In this document: in pieces, positions 25,612 to 35,000 of the stretch | How the letters are laid out: each line of letters starts with the position of its first letter | Position numbering within the stretch: the stretch's first letter is position 1 | NCBI GenBank assembly: GCA_016191875.1 | Contig: JACPVG010000015.1 | Span: 1-61,940, forward strand | DNA: 61,940 nucleotides | DNA from: Chloroflexota bacterium | Lineage (GTDB): Bacteria; Chloroflexota; Anaerolineae; Anaerolineales; UBA11579 | Direction of reading: 5' to 3' | Made by a program: the position numbers and the translations under genes | Notes under the pieces: model-generated | Databases searched by the model: none | What the model was told of the DNA's origin: nothing | Seen by the model: the letters and a program-made list of their open reading frames with translations, nothing else

Positions 25612-27680
25612 TGGAAAGCAGGTCGCCAATGTCCGTTACACCCCTTCGCCTCGCCGTTCTCGGCGCCGGGCACATCGCCCGCCTCGTGCACATTCCCACG
25701 CTGGCAAAACTCCCCGGCGTGCACGTCGTGGCGATCGCTGATGCGCAGCCGCAAAACCTCGCCGCCGGGCTGGCCCTGGCTCCCGGCGCTTCGGGTTTCT
25801 CCGACTACCGCGCTGCCCTGGACGCCGGCGGCCTCGACGCGGCCGTCATCACCCTGCCGCCCGCCCTGCATGCCGAAGCCGCCATCGCCGCCTTCGAGGC
25901 CGGTCTGCACGTCTACCTCGAAAAGCCTCTGGCCCTCACCCTCGCCGACGCCGAACGCGTCGCCAACGCCTGGCGCGCCTCCGGCCGGGTCGGCATGATC
26001 GGTTTCAACTTCCGCTTCAACCCGCTCTTCGACGAAGCCCGCACCGCGCTGGAATACGGGCAATTGGGCCGCCTGGCCGCCGTCCGCACCTTCTTCGCCA
26101 ACCAGCGCGGCCCCGGCTGGCGCGCCGACCCTGCCGCTGGCGGCAGCGCCCTGCTCGAGTTCGGCACGCACCACGTGGATATGCTCGCCCACCTGCTGGA
26201 CAGCCCCGTGGTCGAGGCCTCGGCGGAAAGCGTTCCCGCTGCGGATGGCGGCGATGTCGCCGCCCTCGCCCTGCGCTTCGCCAGCGGCCTCACCACGCAT
26301 TCCACATTCGTCGTAGGCGCGCCGTTCCAGGATGTCTACGAGTTCATGGGTGAGAAGGGCCTCCTGCGTATCGCCCGCCATGACCTTTCCGTCCAGTTCG
26401 TGCCCGCCCGCCCGCGCCGCGGCAAGGTCGGCCGCCTGCTGGCCGGGTTCTCCGGGGCTTGGTTCGGCTTGACCGCAGGGCTACGCTCCAAAGCCGAACC
26501 CTCCTATCGCCGCGCCCTCCAGGCCTTTGTCCGCGCCGCCGCCGCTGGAGATGCCTCCGTCCACCCAAACATCGCAGATGGTCTCGCCGCCCAGCGCGTG
26601 CTGGACGCCGCCGCCCGCTCGGCCGCCGCCCGCGCCCCGGTCGCCCTCGACCTGCCCCCCGCGAAGACCGCTGGGGAGACGCTCGTCCTCGCCCCGCCCC
26701 GGCCTGGCTCGTCGCCGCTCATTTCCATGATTCTCGACAAGCGTGGCCCATTCAGCGTCATGCTACCTTCTTTGCGCGCCCTCGCCCGCCAGACCATCGC
26801 CCCACGCATCGAACTGGTGGTCTTCGCCAATTCCGCCGACGACCTCACCGATGTGGACCGGGACTTCGTTGGGCAGTTCGAACGCTGCATCGCCGTTCGC
26901 CATCCGCGTCCCGCCGGCGAAACTCTGCCCTTCGCGTTCCGGGCCGCCTCCGCCCCGTTTGTGTGCCTCTACGAAGACCACGTTTTCCCCGACCCCGACT
27001 GGGCGGAAACGCTGGTGAAGACCTTTGAGAACGGCTGCATGGCCGCCTGCACCCGCATCGCCAACGCCAACCCGGCCTCGCTGTGGAGCGATGTCGGCTT
27101 CGTCGTCTCCTACGGTTTCTTCACCGACCCCCTGCGCTACGATCCGGCCGACGACGTGACCTTCAGCAACGGCGCCTATCGCCGCGACGCCCTGTTCGCC
27201 TTCGGCGACGACCTGCCGCGCCTGCTCAAACGCGGCGGCGGATTGAACCGCGCCCTGGTCGAGGCCGGCGGCCGCCTCGCCATTGCCCGCGCCAGCCTCA
27301 TTCGCCATGCCAATCCTTCCCGGGCCGTCCATGCGCTGGGCCTCATGTTCCAGGTCGGCCGCTCATTCGCCGGCCTCAAGCGCAAGCGAACGCGCATGGC
27401 CCTGCTCAAGCGCCTGATCAACTTCGCCGCCGGGCCGCTCATCCCCTTCCAGCGCTTCGCCGAGCGCATCCCGGTCATGTTCAGCGGCGGCCGCAACGCA
27501 GGGCGCCGCGCCCGCGTGCTCCTCGCCCTGTTTCTGGGTTTTTGCGCCGAAGCCGCCGGCCGCATGGCCGGCTACCTCTTCGGCGAAGGTCGTTCCGGCG
27601 TGCGCCTGGAAGAGTACGACTTCAATCGCGCCGCCTACGTCCGCAAAGCCGACCTTCACCTCTTCGACGCCGAGGGATGA
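25611..27680 (+). CDS. Gfo/Idh/MocA oxidoreductase fused to a glycosyltransferase-like domain
   Basis: The 689-aa product has two parts. Residues ~10-345 are a Gfo/Idh/MocA NAD(P)-dependent sugar oxidoreductase: VLGAGHIARLVHIPTL dinucleotide-binding loop, then LEKPLALTLADAERV with the family EKP motif, and GFNFRFNP. Residues ~375-560 resemble a family 2 glycosyltransferase: SVMLPSLRALARQTIAPRIELVVF, APFVCLYEDHVFPDPDWAE with an acidic metal site (ED/DPD), and a basic amphipathic C-terminal region. The ATG at 25611 overlaps the preceding stop; ATG 25629 is an alternative. A GT4 gene follows, suggesting glycan or glycolipid synthesis. Confidence 0.78.
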   Translation: MESRSPMSVTPLRLAVLGAGHIARLVHIPTLAKLPGVHVVAIADAQPQNLAAGLALAPGASGFSDYRAALDAGGLDAAVITLPPALHAEAAIAAFEAGLHVYLEKPLALTLADAERVANAWRASGRVGMIGFNFRFNPLFDEARTALEYGQLGRLAAVRTFFANQRGPGWRADPAAGGSALLEFGTHHVDMLAHLLDSPVVEASAESVPAADGGDVAALALRFASGLTTHSTFVVGAPFQDVYEFMGEKGLLRIARHDLSVQFVPARPRRGKVGRLLAGFSGAWFGLTAGLRSKAEPSYRRALQAFVRAAAAGDASVHPNIADGLAAQRVLDAAARSAAARAPVALDLPPAKTAGETLVLAPPRPGSSPLISMILDKRGPFSVMLPSLRALARQTIAPRIELVVFANSADDLTDVDRDFVGQFERCIAVRHPRPAGETLPFAFRAASAPFVCLYEDHVFPDPDWAETLVKTFENGCMAACTRIANANPASLWSDVGFVVSYGFFTDPLRYDPADDVTFSNGAYRRDALFAFGDDLPRLLKRGGGLNRALVEAGGRLAIARASLIRHANPSRAVHALGLMFQVGRSFAGLKRKRTRMALLKRLINFAAGPLIPFQRFAERIPVMFSGGRNAGRRARVLLALFLGFCAEAAGRMAGYLFGEGRSGVRLEEYDFNRAAYVRKADLHLFDAEG

Positions 27681-27681
27681 G

Positions 27682-28851
27682 TTGGCAGCCTCCACGCGCC
27701 CGCGCCGCGTGCTGATCTACCGCGACGAACTCCTGCCCTTTTCCGAAACCTTCATCCTGGCACAGTCCGGGGCGCTCCACCGTTACGACCCGTTCTTCGT
27801 TGGTTCCCGGCGAGTGCCCGGCCTGCTCGTCGCCCCCGACCGCAGTCTGGCCCTCGAGCCCGAATCGCGCCCGGCCCGCCTGGTCTTCCGCGCCGCCAAA
27901 CTGCTCGGCGGCATCAGCCCCGCTTCGCTCGAACGCGTCCGCCGGCTGGATGGCGCCCTCCTGCACGCCCACTTCGGCCACGACGCCGTATACGCCCTGC
28001 CCATCGTCGAACGGCTCAGGCTTCCCTTCGTCGTGACGTTTCACGGCTATGACCTCGCCCGTGCGTTCGCCGCCCGGCTGCCCGCTCCCGGCGGGGCCGC
28101 CCGCCATGCCCATGCCGCCTGGGTGGAACGCCGCTATCCGGCCGTCTTTGCCCGCGCCCAACGCGTGCTGGCCGCCTCGGGCTTCCTAGCCAGCCGGCTG
28201 GCCGCCCTCGGTTGCCCGCCCGAAAAGATTCGCGTCCACCACATCGGCGTGGATGTGCAATCCTTCTCCCCCCCGCCCGAAGAGACTCCCCCCCAGCCGG
28301 TCGTGCTCTTCATCGGCCGCCTGGTGGAGAAGAAGGGCCTCGAATGGCTGATTCGCGCCATGTCCATCGTCCAGGCCGCCGAACCCCGCCTGCGCCTCGT
28401 AGTCGCTGGCGACGGTCCTCTCCGCCCCAGTCTTGAACGCATGGCCGCCGGCTCGCTGCGCAGCATAGAATTCCTCGGCCGGCTGGAAAGTAAGCAGATT
28501 CGCAACTGGCTCGCCCGCGCCGCCCTGCTGTGTGTGCCCAGCGTCCAGACCCCCGGCGGTGACGTCGAAGGTATCCCCCTTGCAGTCCTGGAGGCTCAGG
28601 CCATGGGCGTGCCCGTCGTCGCCAGCGACCACGCCGGCATCCCCGAAGCCGTGTACGCTGGCGAGACCGGCCTGCTCGTCGCCGAGCGCGATTACCTGGG
28701 TTTGGCCGCCGCCATCCTGCGCCTCTGGCGGGACCCCGCCCTGCGCCAGCGCCTCGCCGCCGCCGCCCGCCGCCAGGTCGAACGCGACTTCTCCCTCCAG
28801 CGCAACACCGCCGCCCTCGAGGACCTCTATGATGAAATCCTGAATTCCTGA
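27682..28851 (+). CDS. Glycosyltransferase family 4
   Basis: The 389-aa GT-B enzyme transfers a sugar from a nucleotide donor to a glycan or lipid. The N-terminal domain contains LHAHFGHDAVYALPI and TFHGYDLARAF. The C-terminal donor domain opens with VLFIGRLVEKKGLEWLIRAM. The EX7E retaining motif is in GDVEGIPLAVLEAQAMG. The start is a TTG at 27682, one base after the upstream stop. It forms a unit with the oxidoreductase-glycosyltransferase fusion. Confidence 0.85.
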   Translation: MAASTRPRRVLIYRDELLPFSETFILAQSGALHRYDPFFVGSRRVPGLLVAPDRSLALEPESRPARLVFRAAKLLGGISPASLERVRRLDGALLHAHFGHDAVYALPIVERLRLPFVVTFHGYDLARAFAARLPAPGGAARHAHAAWVERRYPAVFARAQRVLAASGFLASRLAALGCPPEKIRVHHIGVDVQSFSPPPEETPPQPVVLFIGRLVEKKGLEWLIRAMSIVQAAEPRLRLVVAGDGPLRPSLERMAAGSLRSIEFLGRLESKQIRNWLARAALLCVPSVQTPGGDVEGIPLAVLEAQAMGVPVVASDHAGIPEAVYAGETGLLVAERDYLGLAAAILRLWRDPALRQRLAAAARRQVERDFSLQRNTAALEDLYDEILNS

Positions 28852-29238
28852 CGTCTCTGGGGTGGCCTCACCTCAAGGCCACTGCTTTGCGCTCTCGGCG
28901 TTCTTTGCGTGAGACGGCTTTATGGCCTTCTCAAAGTCGATTGACAAGAGAATCTCTTTGTGCTGCATTGGCTCAAAACAGCAGGATTTCGAAGGTTTTC
29001 ATAGGTCAGGAAGGCCGGGAACGTAAATGGCGTAGGGACAGGTTTAAGGATGCGAAGCATCCCAACCTGTCCCTGCTCGCGACTTTAAGAAAGCCCTGGA
29101 GACGACTTTTCGCGCCCTGTTCAGAATCCCCCGCCTGTGCTAAAATTCCCAGTCGCATTCCAATAAAGATGCGCAAAAACCCGCTCCTGGCCCATCCTCC
29201 GGCGCTGGGGGCAATCCCAAGGAAAGGAGGAACAACCA
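28852..29238. repeat. Leader of the rpsF operon with a nested palindrome
   Basis: No gene is seen in 387 bp. GTGGCCT (28862-28868) and AGGCCAC (28876-28882) could form a weak terminator after the glycosyltransferase. TTGCG-type repeats occupy about 28885-28912. A nested palindrome spans 29035-29073: GGGACAGGTT pairs with AACCTGTCCC, and inside it GGATGC pairs with GCATCC. TAAAAT at 29141-29146 may be the -10 box for rpsF. Confidence 0.6.
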
Positions 29239-29541
29239 ATGCGTCATTACGAAGTCGCATTCATCATCCATCCCGACCAGGATGAAGCGTCCGTCAAGGA
29301 CCTCATCGCCAAGGCCCAGGGCTGGATCAAGGATGCCGGCGGCACCATCCACAAAGTGGATGTGTGGGGGAAGCGCAGAATGGCCTACCCGATTCGCAAG
29401 CAGAAAGAAGGCCAATACGTGTTCCTGCAGGCTGAGTTCGAACCCGCCCTGTGCGGCGAACTTGAGCGCAATTTGCGCCTGCAAGAATCCATCATGCGTT
29501 TCATGCTCACCGCCATGGAACCCGCCCCCGTCGCCGAGTAG
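29239..29541 (+). CDS. rpsF: 30S ribosomal protein S6
   Basis: The 100-aa protein begins MRHYEVAFIIHPDQDEASVK and contains VDVWGKRRMAYPIRKQKEGQ, both hallmarks of S6, which binds 16S rRNA together with S18. A GGAAAGGAGG ribosome binding site precedes the ATG. The rpsF-ssb-rpsR order that follows is the classical bacterial arrangement. Confidence 0.97.
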   Translation: MRHYEVAFIIHPDQDEASVKDLIAKAQGWIKDAGGTIHKVDVWGKRRMAYPIRKQKEGQYVFLQAEFEPALCGELERNLRLQESIMRFMLTAMEPAPVAE

Positions 29542-29593
29542 CACAGCCCCGCGTGGGCGACTTTGCAGAAAATTTCGTGAAGGAGGCAGCGCC

Positions 29594-30028
29594 ATGAGCA
29601 GAGGATTGAACAAAGTCATGATCATCGGCCACCTCGGCCGCGACCCGGAGATGCGCTACACCCCCTCCGGCCGCCCGGTGACCACCTTCAGCGTCGCCAC
29701 CACCCGCAACTGGAACACCGCCGATGGCGAACGCCGCCAGAGCACCGAGTGGTTCAACGTCGTCGCCTGGGGCAGCCTGGCCGAGATCTGCAAAGAACAC
29801 CTCCTCAAGGGCCAACAGGTCTACATCGAAGGCCGGCTCCAGACCCGGCGCTGGGAAGATGAAGAACACAACAAGCGCCAGTCCACCGAGATCGTCGCCC
29901 GCGAAATGGTCATGCTCGGCGGCAGGAAGAAGCGCCCCGAAGGCGAAGAGGCCGCCGAACACGAAGACGCCTTCAGCAGCGAAGAAGACGGCCCTGACAA
30001 CGGCGGCGAAGACGAATTCCCGTTCTAA
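29594..30028 (+). CDS. ssb: Single-stranded DNA-binding protein
   Basis: The 144-aa product has the SSB OB-fold: MSRGLNKVMIIGHLGRDPEM and TEWFNVVAWGSLAEICKEHL. An acidic disordered tail ends in DEFPF, the variant of the usual DDDIPF tip that docks repair and replication partners. The start at 29594 follows an AAGGAGG ribosome binding site. It lies between rpsF and rpsR. Confidence 0.96.
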   Translation: MSRGLNKVMIIGHLGRDPEMRYTPSGRPVTTFSVATTRNWNTADGERRQSTEWFNVVAWGSLAEICKEHLLKGQQVYIEGRLQTRRWEDEEHNKRQSTEIVAREMVMLGGRKKRPEGEEAAEHEDAFSSEEDGPDNGGEDEFPF

Positions 30029-30087
30029 ACTGTGCGTGGGGGCCACCCACGCCCCCGATCAAGAAGAATGCAAGGAGTAACACAACC

Positions 30088-30396
30088 ATGAGCGACAACG
30101 AACAAAGCGACCGCCCGGAACGCACTGAGCGCGGCGAACGCAGCGAGCGGGGCGGCAGCGGCGGTGGACGCCGCTTCTACTCCCGGCCGCGCGTCTGCCA
30201 GTTCTGCGGCGACAAGAGCATCGTGCTCGACTACAAGAATACCCAACTGCTGCGCGGCTTCGTGAACCAGGAGGGCAAGATTCGCCCCCGCCGCCAGACC
30301 GGCACCTGCGCCAGGCACCAGCGCGCCGTGGCCGCCACCATCAAGCAGGCCCGCCACATGGCCCTGCTGCCCTTCGTCGGCGAGACCCTCAGCTAG
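30088..30396 (+). CDS. rpsR: 30S ribosomal protein S18, zinc-ribbon form
   Basis: The 102-aa protein has a charged, Arg/Glu/Gly-rich N-terminal extension (about 1-27) before the S18 core RRFYSRPRVCQFCGDKSIV. CQFC and the later TGTCARHQRA provide Cys/His ligands for a zinc ribbon, so this is the metal-binding paralogue type. It is last in the rpsF-ssb-rpsR group, with an AAGGAG ribosome binding site. Confidence 0.96.
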   Translation: MSDNEQSDRPERTERGERSERGGSGGGRRFYSRPRVCQFCGDKSIVLDYKNTQLLRGFVNQEGKIRPRRQTGTCARHQRAVAATIKQARHMALLPFVGETLS

Positions 30397-30462
30397 GCCG
30401 CCGCCAGAACCCCGCACAGGGCATCGGGCAGCGCCCATGCCCTGTGTTTTTGAGGACTCCTC

Positions 30463-31722
30463 ATGCCAAAACAACAACAGCCGGGCCGCCTCGGTCGCCT
30501 CGGCCGGGTGGAACGCGAACAGCGCTACAACCGCATCCTTTCCATCAGCCTGTACTCCGTCATCGCCGCCGTCGTCCTGCTCCTGTTGGGCGGTTTCGCC
30601 CTGGAAAAATGGGTGCGCCCCAGCCAGCCGGTCGCGGTCGTCAACGGCGTCGAGATCAGCACCGCCGCCTTCCAGAAGCGCGTCCGCTTCGTCCGCCGCT
30701 TCTACGTCCAGCAATACATGACCCTCTACCAGTTCCTCAGCGTCGGCTCCATCGACCCCGCCTTCGCCTCCCAGTACCAGACCCAGCTGCTGCAGATTCA
30801 GTACCTCCTGCTGCCGGAGAACATCGGCCGCCAGGTGCTGGATGACCTCATCGAGGCCGAACTTGTGCGCGTCGAGGCCGAGCGGCTCGGCATTTCCGTC
30901 ACCGCCGAAGAACTGGATACCGCCATCCGCGAGGTCTTCTTCAACTACCGCCCGGAAGGCAGCCCCACCCAGACTCCCACGGCCACCACCGCCCCCACCA
31001 GCACTTTCTCGCCCACCCAGCTGGCTCTCATCACGCTCACGCCCACCACCGGCGTCACCCCCACCGCCACCCTGGAACCGGGCGTAACCATCACCCCCAC
31101 CATCGTCTTCCCCACCCCCACCATGCAGAGCACCGAAGCCTTCGGCATCGAATTCGCCGATCAGATGGCCCTGCTCAAGGAAGACATCGGCTGGAGCGAG
31201 CAGGACCTGCGCGACTACGCCGAGATCATCCTCCTGCGCGACAGGATCAAAGCCCTCGTCACTGCCGACCTGCCCCGCACCGAAGAGCAGGTCTGGGCGC
31301 GCCACATCCTGGTTGCCGATGAAGCCACCGCCCAGGAAGTGCTCGACCGCCTGGCCGCCGGCGAAGACTGGGTCACCCTGGCCCTCGAATACTCGCAGGA
31401 CACCGGCAACGCTGCCCGCGGCGGCGACCTGGGCTGGTTCAACCGCGCCGCCATGGTCACCCCCTTTGCGGATGCCGCCTTCTCCCTGGAGGTCGGCCAG
31501 ACCAGCCAACCGGTCCAGAGCGACTTCGGCTTTCACATCATCCAGGTCCTCGGCCATGAAGAACGCCCCCTCGCTGCGGCCGATTACGACCAGGCTCAGG
31601 AAACCGCCTTCGGCGAGTGGCTGGCCGCCCAGCGCGCCGCCGCCCAGATTGAAGAGTTCGAGTACTGGCTGCAGCGCACCCCCACCGACCCGGCCATCCC
31701 GCCCGGCGCGATTCTGCAATAA
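30463..31722 (+). CDS. Membrane-anchored parvulin-type peptidyl-prolyl isomerase
   Basis: This 419-aa protein is a PrsA/SurA-like foldase. A cytoplasmic basic N-terminus precedes one membrane anchor (about 29-49). An alpha-helical SurA-N-like region (50-165) follows, with AVVNGVEISTAAFQKRVRF. A Thr/Pro-rich stretch of ~55 residues (167-222) interrupts it. The parvulin domain covers about 270-385: WARHILVADEATAQEVLDRL, RGGDLGWFNRAAMV, and QSDFGFHIIQVLG. It probably helps fold exported proteins such as the lipoproteins encoded here. Confidence 0.88.
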   Translation: MPKQQQPGRLGRLGRVEREQRYNRILSISLYSVIAAVVLLLLGGFALEKWVRPSQPVAVVNGVEISTAAFQKRVRFVRRFYVQQYMTLYQFLSVGSIDPAFASQYQTQLLQIQYLLLPENIGRQVLDDLIEAELVRVEAERLGISVTAEELDTAIREVFFNYRPEGSPTQTPTATTAPTSTFSPTQLALITLTPTTGVTPTATLEPGVTITPTIVFPTPTMQSTEAFGIEFADQMALLKEDIGWSEQDLRDYAEIILLRDRIKALVTADLPRTEEQVWARHILVADEATAQEVLDRLAAGEDWVTLALEYSQDTGNAARGGDLGWFNRAAMVTPFADAAFSLEVGQTSQPVQSDFGFHIIQVLGHEERPLAAADYDQAQETAFGEWLAAQRAAAQIEEFEYWLQRTPTDPAIPPGAILQ

Positions 31723-31740
31723 CTGCCCAGACAGAATCAA

Positions 31741-31775
31741 AACCGCGCGCCAGATGGCGCGCGGTTTTCTTTTTC
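31741..31775. terminator. Bidirectional intrinsic terminator
   Basis: An 11-bp perfect stem (AACCGCGCGCC, 31741-31751, with GGCGCGCGGTT, 31756-31766) and an AGAT loop are followed by a T-rich run (TTCTTTTT). It lies between the convergent parvulin and PspC genes. Confidence 0.85.
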
Positions 31776-31787
31776 GTGGGAGCGCCC

Positions 31788-31982
31788 CTACTCGCTGGGC
31801 ACGATCAACCAGAACAGCAGGTAAGCGCCCAGGCCGGGCACGCCGCCGGGGATGAAGGCGATGACGAAAGCCAGGCGGAACCAGAACGAACTGATGCCAA
31901 AGAATTCCGCCAGGCCGCCGCACACCCCGGCGATAACACGGTTGCTGCGCGAGCGGCGCAGTCTGCGTGCGTTCACATTCAT
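31788..31982 (-). CDS. PspC-domain membrane protein
   Basis: The 64-aa protein has the PspC core: NRVIAGVCGGLAEFFGISSF, followed by one hydrophobic stretch with a glycine break (LAFVIAFIPGGVPGLGAYLL). PspC proteins sit in the membrane and take part in envelope stress responses in some bacteria; short stand-alone versions are common and unassigned. The start MNVNARRL at 31982 is preceded by an AAAGGATGG ribosome binding site. An upstream ATG at 32018 is possible. Confidence 0.82.
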   Translation of the reverse strand: MNVNARRLRRSRSNRVIAGVCGGLAEFFGISSFWFRLAFVIAFIPGGVPGLGAYLLFWLIVPSE

Positions 31983-32075
31983 GGGTACACCATCCTTTCC
32001 GTTTGTTATCGATTGCATTTCGCTTAACTATACGGGGGATGGGTAGTGGTGTTGCATACAGGAAAATATGGGGGT

Positions 32076-35000
32076 TCAGGCCTGGGCGTACTTGCCGTCC
32101 ACCTCATCCAGCCGCAGGGAAATGGACTGGCTGGTGGTGTCTCGCCCCATCGTGATGCCGTAGATGGCCTGGGCGGCCTGCACCGTATTGCGGTTGTGGG
32201 TGATGATGACAAACTGGGTCGTCTGGCTGAGCTCTTCCAGGAGTTCCCGCAACCGCTCCACGTTGGCCTCGTCCAGGGCCGCGTCCACTTCGTCCATCAC
32301 GCAGAACGGCGTCGGCGAGGCCTTGAGCAGGGCGAACACCAGCGAGGCGGCCGTCAGGCTGCGCTCCCCGCCGGAGAGCAACGCCAGGCGCTGCATGCGC
32401 TTGCCCGCCAGCCGGGCCTCGATATCGATGCCGATCTCGTTTGGGTCTTCACTCTCGGTCAACAGCAGGCGCGCCTGCCCGCCGGGGAACAGGCGGGCGA
32501 AGATCGTGCGGAACTCAGCCGCCACGGCGTCAAAGGTCTTGCGGAACTCACGCTCCATCAGGCCATCCAGCTCGGCGATGACCTCCTTCACGTCGGCCTC
32601 CGCCCTCACGAGGTCGGCCACCTGGGCGGTCATCGACTCGAAGCGTTCCTTCACCTGCCGGTGCTCCGACTGGGCTTCCGGGTTCACCGCCCCCATCCGG
32701 CGCAGCTGCATCCGCAGGTGTTTCAGGCGCTCCTCCAGGTCCGGGGCGATGGCCTGCACCACCGGCAGGCGCTCCACCAGTTCGCCCAGCGGCAGCGGCG
32801 TCGGGCCGCTGACCTCGCGTTCGTAGGTGAATTCCACCAGACCAAAGTCGTCCTCAATGCGGCGGCGCAGCGCGTCCAGGGCCTCCTGGCGGCGGGCCAG
32901 CATCACCTGGGCCTGGGTGTGGGCGCGTTCTCCGAGATTGAGAGACTGGCGCGACTCGCTCTCGGCGTTCTCCAGCGCCACCTGGTGGGACTCAGCCTGG
33001 CGCAGTTCCTCTTCCGCCGGGTCGATAAGTTTCTGCAGTTCGGCGATCTCGCCGCCCACGCCCGTTTCCGAAACGCGCATGCCGCTCACCTGTTCGCGCA
33101 CAGCCGCCAGTTCGGCCTGGGTTTCGGCCTCGGCCCGCTGGAGCGCGGCTGCCTGCTCCTGAGCGCGAGTGTGGCTCGCCTGGCGCTCGGCCAGCGCGGC
33201 GCGCGCATCTTCCAGGGCGCGCGCCCCCACCGCCGCCTGGGTCTCCCAGTGCTGCACTTCGGCCTGCTGGTCGTCCAGCGCCAGGCCGGCTAGTTCTGCG
33301 GCGCGGGCGCGCTGCTCGGCCTGGGCCTGCTCCGCCTGCGCGGCCAGTTCTGCGGCTTCGCGGTCGATGGCAGCCAGCTGGCCTTCGGCCTGGGCAAACT
33401 CCTGCCGCAAAGCGGCCTGGCGGCTGCGTTGCCAATCCAGGGCGCGCTGGGCAGAGCCGTGCGCCAGCACGGCCTCCTGGCGGGCAGCCTCGGCCGCCTC
33501 GGTCCGGCGGCGCGCTTCCTTGAGGTTCGTCTCCGCCCGGCGGATTTCGCCGGTCAGGTCCGCCTGACGGGCCGCCAGTTCATCCAGTGCAGCAGCGACC
33601 CTCTGCTGGGACTCTGAACCCCGCGCCAGGGCGGCTTCCAGTTCCTGGCGCTGGCGCGGCCGGCTCAAGGTGGCGGCGCTGCTTTCCGTATCCACCAGGA
33701 TTGCCCCGCTGGCAGCAAAGGCCTCGCCGCGCAGAGTCACGGCGCGGGCGTGCCCCGGCTGGCCCGCCAGGGCGCGCCGGGCGGCGCGCCGGTCGCGCAC
33801 CACCAGCACCTGGCCCAGCAGCAGGTCGAGGGCCGGGCGCAGTTCGGGCGGAGCGCTCACCAGGGCGGCGGCTACACCCAGAATGCCATCGCCGTCCGGA
33901 GCGGAAAGCGGCGCCAGCGGCGCAAGGGCATCCAGCGGCAACAAGGCGGCCCGGGCGGGTTCGCGTTCCAGCAGCGCCAGGGCGGGCTCGGAATCGCCCT
34001 CCACCAGCACGGCATCCACGTACTGCCCGAGCGCCGCGGCGATGGCGGTTTCCAGTTCAGGTGGGACGGTAAGATGGCTGCTCAGGGCGCCCCGCGTCCC
34101 AGCCAGCCTGCCACCCCGGGCGGCTTCCAGCAGGGCTTTGGCGCCGCTGGCGTAACCAGCCAGGCTCTCCTCGGCCTGAGAAAGCACTTTCAGTTGAGCG
34201 TCCAGACGGGCGTGTTCGGCTTCCAGGCGGGCGTGTTCGGCGCGGCGTTCCTTTTGTTCTTCTTCCGCCTGCCCAAGCTGGGCGCGGTGGTCATCCAGCC
34301 TGCTCTGGGCATCCCCAAGCGCGACCTGGCCCTGCCGCAGGGCGGACTCCGCCGCGCCCAGGCGCGTCTCGGTCGCGCTGAGTTCGGCGGCCGCCTGGGT
34401 TTCTTCCGCGTCCACGCCAGCCTGGGCCGTGCCCTGCTTTTCCAGGCGGCCCTGTAAATCGGCCTTGAGGGTGCTGAGTTCGATGCTGCGGGTCCGCACC
34501 TGTTCCAGACGGACGCGGGCGCTGGCGATGGTCTCTTCAAGGGCGGCGCGCTGAGCCTGGCGCCCGGCCAATGCCTGCTGGGCGGCCAGCGCCTGGGCTT
34601 CGGCATCCGCGGCCTCTGCTTCCAGTTGGACGGCGCGCCCTTCGGCCTCATGCAGACGCTCGCGCTCCAGAGCAAGCTCTTCCTGGCGTTGGGCCAGTTC
34701 GCTGGCGGTGCGCGCCTGCCGTTCGCGCAGGGCGCGCTGGCGCTCATCGGACACAGCCAGTTCACGTGTTGTCGACTCGCGTTGGCTGTGCAATTGGGCC
34801 AGCTGGCGGTGCCACGAACTGAGCCGGGCGCGCAGCCCGTTGACCCGGTCACGCACTTCAGCCAGATCCTGCCCGGCGGCTTCGTGGCGCTCGCGCGCCG
34901 CCGCCAGGCTCTGCTCACGTCGCCCAGCCTGGGCGAGGGCATCCAGGAACTCCTGCTGGGCGCGGTGCCAGTGATAGCCGTACCACTCGCGCAGAATGTT

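Noticed and set aside
32046..33293. Plus-strand frames opposite smc (415 aa and 406 aa at 34626)
   Set aside because: They mirror the SMC coiled coils and have repetitive Leu/Gln/His-rich products without family features. SMC on the minus strand is unambiguous.
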